Assembly (NCBI RefSeq): GCF_000203815.1 | Contig: NW_004457718.1 | Span: forward strand, 806,001 to 870,000 | DNA: 64,000 nucleotides | Direction: 5' to 3' | DNA from: Cavenderia fasciculata | Lineage: Eukaryota; Evosea; Eumycetozoa; Acytosteliales; Cavenderiaceae | In this document: one piece after another, positions 1-12,428 of the stretch | Numbering within the stretch: the first letter of the stretch is position 1 | How the letters are laid out: each line of letters opens with the position of its first letter | Translations under genes and position numbers: made by a program | The notes under the pieces: generated by a model | What the model was told of the DNA's origin: nothing | Database searches by the model: none | What the model saw: only the letters and a program-made list of their open reading frames with translations

Positions 1-2499
1 CATAGGCGTTACTGATGTCTCCGTGGTTGTTAGAGATCTGGATCAGGATAAAGTTGCAGTTGTTGTAGAAGGTGAGCGTGGACAGCACCGACGTGCTGTA
101 GACCGAGTCGGGTAGCACGCCATAGTCGATCGAGATGAGCACCAGCTCCTGGTTCTTGAGGTTGTAGTTGGCAGAGAAGGTCGAGTTGAGAAGAACGATC
201 GACGTGGACGTGGCGTCGACGAACGGCGCCTGGTTCTGGTCGTACGTGACGTTGATCATCGTCACCGAGCACAATGACAGCGTCAAGGCCGCGATACTGC
301 CAGCTAGCTTGGTGACTATCACATTCTCCATCGTCAGCTCGATGGTGGATGCTTCGATCAGCGGTCCCGTGTTGTACATGAATGAGACGTTCCTAAAGTC
401 GGCCGGGTACGAAAGCTCCGAGTCGAGGTAAAAGAACGGGTTGCTCGACGCCGGCGTGTTCTCAATCATCGTATCTGAAACCGTCATCTGTTTCAAGACA
501 TAGTTGGCACGCACCACATAATTGTCAAATGCCGACACCCCATTAAACGTGCACCCCTTAAAGGTGACCTCATAGACGTACGAGATGTTGAACGTCAAGA
601 GCGATGTCGTCATGCTGCAGTTGATAAACGATATGTTTTGGCCAAACGAGAACGAGTCGCCCTCCCGATTCGAAAGATACATAAACTCGGTGTTGATGAC
701 CGAGATGTTGTTGAACGTCGCCGACTGCGAGAACCCGTACGACTCGTAGACCAACGAGTTGTTCATCACCAGGTTGGCGACCGTCGACGCCATCGACAAG
801 AGTACGCCCTGGTTGTTGAGAAACTTGGAGTTGTTGACATAGGTGTTGCCACGCAACGCCAACAATGGCGAGCCAGCATTCTCGAAAAACGACGAGTCCA
901 GCACCGCCACCGTCGAGTACAACATCGATGTCAGCACAAGACCTCCCGTCTCCCCAATACCTCCATAATACGACTTCTCCTGCATGATGCTGTCCAATGT
1001 CAGACCCGACCCAGACGCAACGGTCCATATGTAGCCTTGACCGAGATTGGGTTTGACAAATGCCAAACCAACCACCACTTTGATGTTGGTAAAGGTGACC
1101 GATTGACTAGTCACCACCATGAAATAGGTAGAAAGACTCAATGGAGCCCAGTATATATAACACCAATTCATATGGTCTGTTGTGTTCTTGTCGGGTGCAA
1201 TATACGTTGTAATGGTCATATTCTTTCCTTGTGTGTCGTATTGATAGGGTGCATAGGGAAGATGATCCGCATACGAGAAATTGGATAACAAGTAAATCTT
1301 ATATCCAGATCCAATCATATCTATTGCTCTTGTCAATGAACAATATGGGTTTGTCATTGTACCATTTCCAACTTTATCACTACCATTAATTGATATATAA
1401 ATATCATTTTCTAAAAATAAAATAAAATAAAATAGGAGTAGGAATAATGGGTTAGCTTGTTGTTTCAAATTATTGTCATCTGTCTTGTTTGTAAAATAGT
1501 CATACCAATTAAAACCAAAGGTTGTGATATAAATGTAATATAATCGATTATAAAAATGACTTGATTTGGTTCATCACTTGAACTACTTTGACTTGAACTA
1601 CTACTACCACTGCTACTACTACTAGAGTCACTATTACTGTCACTTTGACTGTTACTTTGGTCATTTGTTGGAAAGGAGGATGGAGATGGAGTTGGAGAAG
1701 AGGGTTGAACATATTGAAATGTTAGATTATAATAGGTTCCATTTGCAAATTGTGTAACGTTGATACGATAGGGATGGTAGGAATAGTCGTAATAGGGTGC
1801 AGGAGGTGTCGAGTTTGTTCGGAGACGATCTATTTCTTGGTTGTTGAGGGTGATTGATATATAGGCGTTGTTTGGTGAGTTTGGGTTGCTAAACGTGTCA
1901 CCACCGCGCACACGAAAGTTAAAGTTGAGATACAATGCACCATAGGGATCATTTTCGGGTGGGTGAGTGGTATTGCCAATAAAGTTGGGAAAGAGTACTG
2001 GAAGAGACCCCAACACACTCGACGTGTTTGTGAATGTGGCAAATGATTCGCCTTCATAGGGCACATCGTCCATCTCTTCCATCGACATGATAGGCGTGTA
2101 GCGAGTCAACACATTGACAGACGTGTTTAGGTTAAAGCCGTATCTAAAGCTTGCACGCTCTAAATCACCTCCTATTAACAAGGCATACTGTGAAGGATCT
2201 ATAGGCCCACAATTCGACTCCGTACCCCCCGACGAGTCATTTTCACTATATGAAAATTCATAGCTTGAACTATCAACTGAACTTGTTATTGTTGTTGTTG
2301 TTATTGGTGGTGTGATACCATCCTTTAATGATTTATATTTACTATTACTATTATTACTATTATTACTGGTGTCTGTTGTTATTGTTGTTGCTACTGCTGA
2401 TATTGATGTTGATTGTACAATATTAAAGTTGATAAAGATGATTATAATTGATATCAACAATAATAATATGAAACGATTGTTGACCGTCGCCATCATCAA
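1..2499 (-). CDS. Membrane/secreted parallel beta-helix protein, 3' end beyond window
   Basis: Two exons are visible on the minus strand: exon 1 is 2499-1506 and exon 2 runs from 1410 off the left edge. The intron (1505-1411) has a GTATGA donor and a TTTTTAG acceptor, and the phase matches. Exon 1 encodes an N-terminal hydrophobic signal (about residues 9-28), a Ser/Thr/Asn-rich linker, a domain with many N-glycosylation sequons, and a poly-Ser tract. Exon 2 opens with a motif of the type IYISINGSDKVGNGT, which matches IYVGNNGSDIYGNGT in the divergent neighbour. It continues as short beta-strand repeats (NSS/FxNN patterns) typical of right-handed parallel beta-helix or pectin-lyase-fold proteins. 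The neighbour ends in a Cys-rich segment and about eight membrane spans, so the missing C terminus probably does too. Ligand and function are unknown. Exon 2 is much more GC-rich than exon 1, as in the paralogue. Confidence 0.8.
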
Positions 2500-2970
2500 T
2501 CAAACTTTATAACTATCAATCTATCTATTCGTTACTATCAACTCTAAACTATAAACTATTTACAATACAATGACGTTGATTGATGAGTTAAAAAAGAAAA
2601 AAAGAAAGATGTTAGAGAGAATGGAATAGGAGTTGGAGTTGACAAGCGACGATGTGTCGCAACAATAAAGAAGATAGATACCAAGCACGTGAGAAACAGA
2701 GAATTCAATACGATAAATATCTTTAGATTGAAACTACAGTTGTGGCTTGGGATTCCGCGGACTTTTTTTCATCACAAACCGAACCTCTGAGGGTCCGAGC
2801 AGCTGCTGAGCTGTTGTTACTCGATACCCTCCAATTGAATTGGTATTGAAGACTATCTATTACATCATTGTCGTCACTATCTATCTATCTATCTATCTGT
2901 ATATAAATATAATGATAAATGAATAGACAGACTTTGAATAAGATATATTAATATAGTAGATACAAAGAAA
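2500..2970. promoter_or_regulatory. Shared divergent promoter region of two beta-helix genes
   Basis: This 471-bp gap separates the start codons of two head-to-head paralogues. It contains A- and T-rich runs, a (CTAT)n tract near 2880-2897, and an unusually GC-rich block at about 2750-2830 with short palindromes such as GAGCAGCTGCTGAGC. The block stands out from the surrounding A/T-rich DNA and could bind a regulator of both genes. No known binding motif was recognised. Confidence 0.45.
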
Positions 2971-5900
2971 ATGAAAAAGAGGTGGTTGAAGAACCAACAA
3001 CAACAACCACACGATTATAATAATAATAAAAACAACAACAACAACAACAACTTGTATATACACCAATCATCATTCATAGTATTATCAGTGTTAGTCATAT
3101 TCCTAGCACTATGTATATATACACCTGTAGTTAGTTCATCATCATCATTATCATCAACATCATCGGATTTAAAAAAGATAAAGATATCGGTATCCGATGA
3201 CACCACCTTTGATTATGACAATGATATAGATGATGGCGATTCACTAACATTTGGGTTAGCTTTGGAATATGCTGATGATGAATCATTGGATTGCACTAGT
3301 GGTAACACAGACAGTCGAATGATCATTGAAGATCTATCGTCTTGGTCATCATCGTCGTCGTCGTCGTCGTCGTCGTCATACGAAATCAGAGATAGGTCTG
3401 ACCCCAAAAGCCTACTACAAGCAATACAAGATCACAAACAATCACTACATATTGAACAAAGAGCATCATTTGATCCTACAACCAGTGATGGTGGTATCAG
3501 AAGTGAACCAGACCATATTCAAAGTTACATTGACAACAAAAAGTGTGAAGTCATAAAGAATAAGAATAAGAAGAAAAAGAAACCAACTCTTCCTCCTTCT
3601 CCTCCTTCTCCTTCTCCCCATCATCCAAAGGATCGTTCTTCATCTCCCCATTCAAATAATATAAATACAAATACAAATACACATACAGATACATTTGAAC
3701 CACACCCATTAGAAGAGAAATATCACGAAATAACAGAGAAATATGGACATGAGAACTTTCCACGAGGAACCAATCCACCTATAAATACAAATCAATGCAG
3801 TATGTAATAGAATCTATATATGTATAATAGATAGTAGATAGATATTAATAATACTTTTTTGTTTATTTGTTTATTTAGATCAAAACATAATAGTTGGAGA
3901 TTGGGGATTTAAAAATTTGGCAAGTGGTGGAAACTCAAGTTGGAAGATTGGAGTAGAAGAGGGACATGAAGGTTATTATAATGTATCTTATCCAACACAA
4001 CTACCAAATGATTACAGTGTACAGACAGTGGTTGGATACCATGCAATCTGCTTTGAGAGTTTGTTTCAAGCGGCCGAATTTTATGTCTATCTCAACCAAA
4101 CGATCACAATGCCGATCGATACCGAAGACGTGACCTATTTGTACTACTCTTATGCAGCGACACACTTGGTGGTCGATATGCAGGTGGTGTTGAACGGCCA
4201 GATCGTTGCATCAGAGGTGCACCAGAGTCCAGCAACCTATGTGCAGTCAACACAGACGGCACTGCTCTCCTTTTCGTCGTCAGAGAAGGGCTGGACAATC
4301 GACCTGTCGTTCAAGATTCGGTTCTATGGGTATGGGCAGGCGACGTTTTGTCTGTCGGATATCTACGCGTTGCGGTCGGGACAGCCTTTGCCGGGCAACA
4401 AGATCTACGTGGGTAACAATGGCAGCGACATTTATGGCAATGGGACTGCCGAATTCCCATTCTCGTCGATCCGCCAGGCGATTAATATGGCCGACTCCAA
4501 CGCCAACTCGGAGATTGTGTTGTACTCGGGTACGTACTGCGGCCAGGGTAACAGCTGGATCGACCCGACCGACATTAATCTGCTTATCAGTGGCGCCGAT
4601 TCGGCCAACCCACCCGTCCTGACGGGCTTGGACCAACTTAATATCTTTGACTATCTGCTGTTTGATGAAGGGGTGGAGCTGCAGCTGGCCAACCTCATCA
4701 TCGAGCACCCGTCGACGATCAGCCCGCAGTCGGCGCTGCACATCTCGGGTCTGACCAAGCTGAGCGCGACCAGCGTCGTCTTCCGTCACCTCCACACCAA
4801 CAACTCGATCCAACTCGATTTCATGGCCGAGGCGCAGTTCCACAACTGCACGTTCTACGACTACGACTCGTACGCGATCACCTATATCGGGCTGTTTGGC
4901 GTCAACAAGCTCGAGCTGTCCAACTGCACGTTTGTCGGCAACTACACGATCAGCGCGCTCAACATGGACCGCATAGAGATCCGCGACACGCTGTTTGCGT
5001 CGTCACAGCCGTTTGCGGGCTGCTCGATGACCATCAATATTGCCACGATGGTCAATATCAGCGGGTCGCTGCTGTCGCACCCGGTCTGCGTGTACACGAG
5101 CTTCGTGTTGGTGGAGTCGTCGCTGCTGTTTAGCACGCATTGGGCGCCGGCCGTCTTTCTCGCGCAAAACTCCAACACCACCTTTGTCAACACCACCTTT
5201 GGCTTGTACGAGGCGCAAACATACGTGCTGGCGTTCCGTGGCTACCTGACGATCCAAGACTCGTCGTTTTTGTCCAACGAGACCAACACGTACATCCAGG
5301 TGGAGGCCGGCTCGCTCGAGCTGGACAACTCGCGTGTCATAGGCTCGTCGATGACGGCCGTGATCCTGTCGTCGTCGAGCTGCACGATATCGCAGACGTT
5401 TGTGTCGTCGGCCGCGTTTTTGACGGCGCTGTCGTCCAACTTTTACGTCTACAACTCGACGTTTATGAACACGTTTGTCTTGTCAGAGGTCAAAGAGTCG
5501 ACGGGCTACTGCGTGCAGTGTCGCTACAGCGACTGCAGCAACGGGTTTTGGGGTATCTCGGGCGGCTACTTTTACGACCAAAGCAGCAACATCACGCACA
5601 TGGTTGGCCCCTACATGGTCACGTCGATGCTGGCCAACGTCTACATTGACGCAAACTACTTTGCCGACTCGGTTCTCAGCGCGTCGCTCTTTATCGTGTA
5701 CGACAAGAGCCATCTGCACATCCAAGACTCTAATTTTACGCGTATCTCGTCGCACCACTCGAGCGTGATGATGCTGCAGGACGAGGGGTCCACCGAGCTC
5801 CACAATTCGCGGTTCGAGTCGTGTCGCGCTTATGCGTCAGGTGGTGTCGCCGGCATCATGGACACTGCCACGCTCTACATCAACGGGTCGACGTTTATCG

Positions 5901-8131
5901 GCAACGCGGCCGACCAGGGCGGCGTGTTTTTCCTCGACAGCGACGCCTCCCTTACGGTCACGTATGGCGAGGCCATCCTCAACAGCGCACACGAGGGTTC
6001 CGTCATCTACTACACGCGGTCCGTGCCCGATCTCGCCAACTTTACCATGATCAACAACACCCAAGAGGTCGGGCAGCAGGTGCAGCTCGGCAGCGCCATC
6101 ATCAACCTCAACTACTCGACCGTAAACAACTTTTCGCCCATCGTCAGCGGCAACAACTACCCGTACATCTTTGAAATCAAGACGTTGGACGGGCAGCCGC
6201 TGACCAACAAGTTTTGCCAGAGCAAGTGCATGATCTTTCTCTACCTATCCGGCCAGTTTTTGCAGTCTGCGCCGATTGACTCGAACGGCTTGGCGACATT
6301 CCCCAACGTCACGCTGACCGGCGCCATCGGCCACCAAGAGGTGCTCGAGGTGGCGAGCAACGAGCCGCAGATCAAGTCGATTGCCTTGGACATTATCTTT
6401 GCCAACTGCACACCCGGCTACCAAGCCGACTCGACCAAAACCCTCTGCACCCTATGTCCAAGCAGCACGTATGGCACCGACGGCACCTCTTGCTTGCTGT
6501 GTCCCGAGCACATCACCTGCTTTGGCGGCTCTACCTACATGAACGACGTCGGGTACTGGATCGACCCCCTCCTACCCTCTCCCGAGGCATTCCAGTGTCC
6601 CGAAGGTCTCTGTCTCACCAACTCTACCTGTCTCGATGACTATACCGGTCCTCTATGCTCACAATGTCTCGAAGGCTACTACAACTGCGGTGCTGGATGC
6701 AAAGAACAAAGCGGTGTCGACAGTATACTCATCGCCATCAAGATTGTCTTTTTCACAGTACTTGTACTTTTCCAACAACTTTCTAATGATTCCAGCGGTC
6801 TTGTGACGATTGCTCTGTATTTCTTACAGACATTGGCAGTCATTTCCAACGGTATCAAGTTTAGTATTGTCGATGCGCTCAGCGGCAGTGGTACGACCAC
6901 GCACAGTGCCGGCCATTCAAGCTCGTCGTCCGTATTTACCTATCTCAGCAACTGTATTGCACCACTAAACTTTTTCTGGAACCATTATATCATTGTAATG
7001 CAGCCGATTATATTACTCGTCATCTTGTCGATTGTTATTATTGTCGAGTTTGTCATGCGTCGCACGGGTGTACTCCACAAAATTCCCATCATCAAGCGTC
7101 ATATCAACCCTTCGGCTGACGAGTTCCGTAACCGTCAGTTTTCAGCGTTTATCAAGGTATGCATGAACAGTTACGGTCCGTTCATCACCGAGGTGTTGCT
7201 CATCCTATTCTGCATCGACGTAGGCTCGTACAAACTGCTCAATGCCAATCCTGCAGTCCAATGCAACGGCAACGAGTATGTGGACTCTGTGCGTGTCACC
7301 TATGGTCTCTTCCCCATCATCTTTGGGTTCCCATTACTCATCTTTGTGTTGTTGTTCCGCTCACGTAAACGTATGAATGAAAAGAATGTCATCCGTCGTC
7401 TAGGTGTCTTCTTTCTCAAGTACAAAGACTCGTTTTACTTTTGGGACGTGTTTTTGCTTATCAAGCGTCTCGCCATTGCCGCACTCTCACTCATCCAGTA
7501 TGACTCGCCCGCACGTTCCATCTCGCTTGTCGTCGTCACGTTTGGCTCGCTCGTCCTCCAACTCATCTACCGTCCCTTCCTCAGTGACATGGATAATAAC
7601 CTCGAAACCGTCTCGCTCACCCTTCTCTTTATCAGCTGTATCTACCTCGACAATGACCTCTACCTCGAGACCGAGCAGTACCTGCTCATCATCTCGGTGG
7701 TCGTCTTTGGCTTGGCCGCCGTCCGATTCCAAGGCCAATACTTTTTGAATGAAATCCGTACCGTCATCCGTCCAATCCTCGACAAGATCAACGCCATGAT
7801 GAACAGTAAAAAATCAGACAGTAAACGTCCACGAAAGAATTCCAAGAACCTATACAAGCATTTCAAGTATGAAGATGACGAAGAAGATGGTGCCGACCAA
7901 ACACACAAAGAAAAGGATGTTATTGGTAAAGTCGATCAAAAATCTCGTAATATTCCATCATTTAGTGCTAGTTCACATCATTCTCCTTCCGGTGCTGGTT
8001 CATCTTCTCCATTCCACAATTCACACTCTTCAAGTAGAGGAAATATTAATCGTAATGGATATACTATGATTTCAAGTGGAGAAGATGATGATGAAGATTA
8101 TGATGAAGATGATGATGAAGATGACGATGAC

Positions 8132-8164
<33 letters not shown>

Positions 8165-8227
8165 CGTCAATATGAAGAATATAGTTATAATAGTACAACA
8201 AGACATTCTAAAAAATATATTTTGTAA
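2971..8227 (+). CDS. Large membrane parallel beta-helix protein with about 8 C-terminal TM segments
   Basis: Two exons: 2971-3799 and 3879-8227. The intron between them has a GTATGT donor and a TTTATTTAG acceptor in matching phase, giving about 1725 residues. The N terminus has a short basic Gln/Asn-rich tail and then a hydrophobic signal or anchor (about residues 33-52). A low-complexity Ser, Asp and Lys/Pro linker follows. A lectin-like beta domain leads to IYVGNNGSD, the start of a long right-handed parallel beta-helix with many NxS/T sites. Next comes a Cys-rich EGF-like region (CTPGYQ, CTLCPSSTYG, CLLCPE, CSQCLEGYYNC). About eight membrane spans follow, then a cytoplasmic tail rich in Asp and Asn. 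The family is abundant in dictyostelids and has been guessed to act in adhesion or sensing, but no activity can be assigned. The beta-helix part is markedly more GC-rich than both ends. Confidence 0.88.
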
Positions 8228-8750
8228 AAAAAACAAACCCCAAAAATCCAAAAGAAATTCAATAACATATAATCATAAAACATAACATAACATCGCATCA
8301 TTTGTAATAATACAATAATAATAATAATAATAATATTTGTCAAATATCAAAATTTAGGTAAAATTAAAATAAATCATATAATACAAAAAATAATAATTTG
8401 TTTGTTTGTCTCTCTCTTTGTCAAAGAAAATAAATACTCAAATGGAGGAGTAATTTAAATTTTGGCGCTCAAAATTAATTTTTGCAAACCAAAAACGGCG
8501 GGAGGTGACTCCAAGTTGATCTGTTCATCCTCACTTCAAGATTAAACAATTAGCTTAGAGAGAAAGAACAGATCCCCTTCCTACATAACATATAAGAGGT
8601 GTAATATATTACTGCGCGCGCATCCCTCTTCATCGTCATCTTCTTCATTCACCATTAGATTTGTAGATATATTAAAACAATTAGGATAAATCTAGAGATA
8701 GGATCACAAATAATAGATAGTAGTATAGATAGTAATACAAGTAGTAGAGG
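8228..8750. promoter_or_regulatory. Intergenic region with E2F-like motif upstream of ARMC1-like gene
   Basis: The first half is A/T-rich 3' flank of the beta-helix gene. At 8461-8468 lies TTTGGCGC, a match to the E2F/DP consensus TTTSGCGC, followed at about 8498 by ACGGCGGGAGG. An alternating GCGCGCGC run is near 8614-8621. In such A/T-rich DNA these G/C islands suggest promoter elements of the gene starting at 8751. Function is inferred from motif resemblance only. Confidence 0.35.
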
Positions 8751-9659
8751 ATGAGCGAATTAGAATTAATTAAACAAATCAATATACTTAGTCAAGATCC
8801 AGAGAATAGACAAACGATTGTCAAGGATCAAGGATGTTTGCCGGCACTCGTCATGTTCATGTCAAATGACAATGAGGATGTGTCTGCATTGTGTCTCGAA
8901 ACACTTTTGTTGTTGGCACAAACCGAACAGAATGTGCAGGCCATGTCGAGTGAACCTGGTTTGGTCAGCGGATTACAAAAGATGACAGGCAAACAACAAC
9001 AGGTGGCACAACGTATCGTCGGGTACTTGGAGCAACCCAAAAAACAATCTACCACATCCTTTTCCATGTTGGTCGGCGAACGTGTACCCATTGCACTCAA
9101 ACAATCTAGACCATCTCCATCAGTCAGCAGTGCCAACACACCACCCAACATCACCACAACTGTACCCAACCCAACTGTCCAAAGTAACAACAGTAAACAA
9201 ATAGACGATATATCACAAATCATGGGACAGAGAGTTGTATCTTCATCGGCATCGACTGCACAAACACTCATTTTTTATATTAAGGGTATGAATAATGAAG
9301 CCACCAAGAAACAGGTTGAAGAGTGTTTGTTGCATACCAAAGGTGTCATATCGTTTATGATCGACCTTCATTCGTACCAAGCTACCATCAGATGTACCAT
9401 AACACCCGACCAGGTCAAGACAGCTATCCGTAACACTCTCGGACTCTCCGCCTCGCTCATGATCGATGGCCAAGAAGAAGTCAACCAGATGCCAGACTAC
9501 CTTGATGAAATCAATCCAAACCTCACTACACCAAGCAAAAAGCCTGCATGGGGCTGGAACTCGATCGTCTCATTTGGCAGTATGACCCAAGACAAGGCCA
9601 CCGACAAGAACAATGGTAATTGGGGTTGGGGAAGTATTTCTAAAGCACTTTTTGGTTAA
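8751..9659 (+). CDS. ARMC1-like armadillo plus HMA-like domain protein
   Basis: A single-exon frame of 302 residues. Residues about 1-100 form armadillo-type helices (GCLPALVMFMSNDNEDVSAL, LETLLLLAQ). A Ser/Thr/Pro/Asn-rich linker follows. Residues about 165-235 resemble a ferredoxin-fold heavy-metal-associated domain (FYIKGMNNEATKKQVEECL, then VISFMIDLHSYQATIRC), but without the CxxC metal motif. This ARM plus HMA-like order and the overall length match animal ARMC1, which is known to associate with mitochondria and the MICOS/DNAJC11 bridge. The C-terminal WGWNS and WGWGS motifs are similar to the Trp-containing end of that family. A mitochondrial or cytosolic adaptor role is inferred. Confidence 0.75.
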   Translation: MSELELIKQINILSQDPENRQTIVKDQGCLPALVMFMSNDNEDVSALCLETLLLLAQTEQNVQAMSSEPGLVSGLQKMTGKQQQVAQRIVGYLEQPKKQSTTSFSMLVGERVPIALKQSRPSPSVSSANTPPNITTTVPNPTVQSNNSKQIDDISQIMGQRVVSSSASTAQTLIFYIKGMNNEATKKQVEECLLHTKGVISFMIDLHSYQATIRCTITPDQVKTAIRNTLGLSASLMIDGQEEVNQMPDYLDEINPNLTTPSKKPAWGWNSIVSFGSMTQDKATDKNNGNWGWGSISKALFG

Positions 9660-9671
9660 TTAATAATAATT

Positions 9672-9702
<31 letters not shown>

Positions 9703-9715
9703 TAATAATAACAAC

Positions 9716-9746
<31 letters not shown>

Positions 9747-10236
9747 TTTCCATTTCCTTCTTTTTTTCAAACCTATTTAAATATTAATAATTGTATTAAA
9801 CTCCAATCATTCAATCAACCAATCACCATATCACACATTTAATAGGTTTATCATTCCAACATTAATAATAATAATAATAATAATCAAAATAATAATAATA
9901 ATAATACGTAATAACAATAATAATAATAATAATGAATTATAATACCTACTTGTAAAGAATAAGATCTTTACAAACAATATTTTTAAATTAAATACAGCAT
10001 AATATCTATCTACCTACCTGCCTATCTATCTATCTCTCCCCACCGCCTATAATAATAATAAAACTAATTAATTTGAACAAACAACTTTATTATTATTATA
10101 AAAACTCTATTTTGAATAGTTTAGAAATTTAAAATAAAAATGTAAGGATACGATGATTTATTTGTAAAGTTTGGTCAAAATGATAATGGTGAGGTTTAAG
10201 AATAATTAAATAAATATTCTAATTTTACACAATTAG
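9660..10236. other. A/T-rich intergenic region with trinucleotide runs
   Basis: Convergent 3' flanks of two genes. The stretch holds long (AAT)n runs at about 9661-9750 and 9863-9935. A small perfect hairpin lies at 9950-9973 (9-bp arms TTGTAAAGA/TCTTTACAA, 6-base loop). A CTAT/CTAC run is near 10000-10035. No gene is seen. Confidence 0.6.
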
Positions 10237-11505
10237 TTAATCATCAAATGATAAAGATGAGAATGACAAAGTTGGCATAGAGGAGCCATTTATATTTTGT
10301 TCACCAACACTGGCATTGCATTCAAACATTTTAAAGTGTTGTTGGTTTTTGGGTTGGTATTGGAAATACTTTTTGGTGTCTATTTTGTATTGAAGATTGG
10401 TGTCAATGTAGTTGAGCTGTTTGCCAAGTTGATAGAATTCTCTTTTAAAGTCTCGATAACAGTCGCCCCCTGTTCCCCTCGGTCTGTTGAATTTTGAACT
10501 CATGACATAAATAAAGAGGGTGTATAGACGTCCGGCATCAGGCTCGAGATTGTGCAGCTCGATGACAAATGGTAGGTGACAAGTATTAGCAATCTCCTTC
10601 ATTGTATCTATTCCAATTGGAATCTTTTTGACTTGGTATAGGAATCGAACCGAATTGATTTGTTTCTCTTTAATGGCTCGATGCATTAAACCAATTTCAT
10701 TGCGATGGTAATAATCACCTGCATACTTTTCTATCGTCTCCAATATTCCAATCGATCCTCTCTCTACCAACTTTTTATAATCGCATTGATCTAACCACCG
10801 TGTCTCTAGAGAAGGGTCGATTAATCTTAAATCTATTAATAATGCTTTCAACAACTTGGTGTCACGTGATTGAGAGATAGCACCTTTCGTACTATTGAAT
10901 ACCTCCCAATGGTAAAGGTGGGTATCGGTGGCAAGAGACACCATTCTTTGAAGATCCTCTGTCAATTCAGGCATCAGTAGCACTGTCTTGGCATAGTTGT
11001 ACAACTCGACATTATTTGATTTGATTATATTGGTCCATGTGTGAATAGACGGCATTGTCAGGACCGATGGATAACAACGCTTCATATAATCACATACGCT
11101 ACGAAACAACCAAGTGTCTACTGCATTACGAGGATTACCAGATACCAAAGCAATAGCACATTCCATATCCGATTTAACATTGTCATAGTGGTATTGAAAG
11201 AGTGAGGCAGTGAGTACTGGACACTCGTAAAACTGCCTATTACCTTGAACCCAAAATGATTGAGGGCTCTCTTTGTACTGTTCTATCTGTTTGGCATAAT
11301 GATCCTTTAGTTTAATCCTCTTCTCTGCCGACACAGGTATAAATTCACCAATCATTGTACAAATCAATCTTCTTATGACTACATTCTTCCACACACTTCT
11401 AAATATCGTTTCATCAATCTTCTTTAACTTTGATTGTTTCTTGAATAGTTGTTGTAGGTTTATTCTTTCTTGTTGTATTACTTCACATTGATCCTTTAGA
11501 TTCAT
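10237..11505 (-). CDS. Dictyostelid ankyrin-family-like protein
   Basis: An open frame of about 422 residues from the Met at 11505, chosen because it follows a T-rich tract; a further Met lies at 11571. The N terminus, IDETIFRSVWKNVVIRRLI, resembles the opening helices of the large dictyostelid family of short-ankyrin-repeat proteins (variable 'F..V.KN..I...I' motif). The middle shows the family's alternation of short helices (GSIGILETIEKYAGDYY, RAIKEKQINSVRFLYQ), but canonical ankyrin GHL..V..L motifs are weak. The C terminus is Ser-rich. No catalytic motif is visible. Such proteins are usually cytoplasmic with unknown partners. The family call is inference from pattern. Confidence 0.6.
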   Translation of the reverse strand: MNLKDQCEVIQQERINLQQLFKKQSKLKKIDETIFRSVWKNVVIRRLICTMIGEFIPVSAEKRIKLKDHYAKQIEQYKESPQSFWVQGNRQFYECPVLTASLFQYHYDNVKSDMECAIALVSGNPRNAVDTWLFRSVCDYMKRCYPSVLTMPSIHTWTNIIKSNNVELYNYAKTVLLMPELTEDLQRMVSLATDTHLYHWEVFNSTKGAISQSRDTKLLKALLIDLRLIDPSLETRWLDQCDYKKLVERGSIGILETIEKYAGDYYHRNEIGLMHRAIKEKQINSVRFLYQVKKIPIGIDTMKEIANTCHLPFVIELHNLEPDAGRLYTLFIYVMSSKFNRPRGTGGDCYRDFKREFYQLGKQLNYIDTNLQYKIDTKKYFQYQPKNQQHFKMFECNASVGEQNINGSSMPTLSFSSLSFDD

Positions 11506-11589
11506 TGCTTTAATTAAAAAAGGGGTAGGTGTTAACTGTATTAACCCGTAACAGCTTTGATCAATGACCAAAATTAAAATGGTTCAAAA

Positions 11590-12290
11590 GTATGGAGAAA
11601 GGAACAAGATGGTGGCAATGAAAACTCACCAAATTGATGGCCACGTACACAATTTCTATTTCAAGAGGACGATGAAAGTGAATATGATAAAGATGACGAC
11701 CAAGATCCACCAAATAGATGGCCATTAACACAATCTTTAGAAGAATCAACTCATTTGATGTCATTCCAAAGTTGGATATAGACTACCAAAACTCAGACAT
11801 TAAAGAATCATTGTGAAGTATGCGGAGTATTTGTCAGATCAACAAATCACAACTTCCGTCTCTCATCACCAAACTATCATTTGTTGAACTCTGCACAGGT
11901 GAATGAATTGGCGGTGTTGCCCAACCCATGAGCCCAAACACCCTCAACCAATTTTATTTGTTCGATGACAATGTCCAAAGGATCACTATCAAAAACAATG
12001 ACTGGTAGGTATGGGGACTGGGTATAATATCGACCTGCTATCTCGCATCAAAGCAACTTTCGATTCATCGGAACCTTTTACAACTGCATTACTCATCCAA
12101 ACAATGCAATCTGTATCAAATGGGTTTACCAACGAAATAAAGAATAAACAAATTGGGTCATACCAATTTAATAAATTAATATTTGCAGCCATTATCGACT
12201 CAGGTTTGTATCTACATTCCGAACTGTACTTGTATTGGCTTTGCCAATTTATCTCGATTTGGATTTATTATCTATATATAAATAAATGAT
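11590..12290 (+). pseudogene. Decayed coding stretch of unknown family
   Basis: Base composition is coding-like compared with its flanks, but the plus-strand frames are interrupted repeatedly. One frame reads an acidic segment, then a CEVCGVFVRST motif and short LSSPNYHLL text. Another frame reads SRIKATFDSSEPFTTALL and SNGFTNEIKNKQ. Two degenerate copies of a roughly 27-bp unit (CCAAATTGATGGCCAC / CCAAATAGATGGCCAT) lie near 11628 and 11706. It is best read as an old broken host gene or transposon remnant; I do not recognise the parent family. Confidence 0.4.
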
Positions 12291-12428
12291 GATTACCATA
12301 GTTTTCCACCATATCTCTTTGTAGATTTATCTCCATATTCATCAACTATATATCTGATGAAACTGTGATGATCACCAACAACAAATAAAAACAATTAATA
12401 TAATATAAATTTATCATATTGGTTCATA

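Noticed and set aside
4206-6174. Several long alternative frames inside the beta-helix gene
   Set aside because: They arise from the GC-rich core of the real gene, which has fewer stops in all frames, and have no family motifs.
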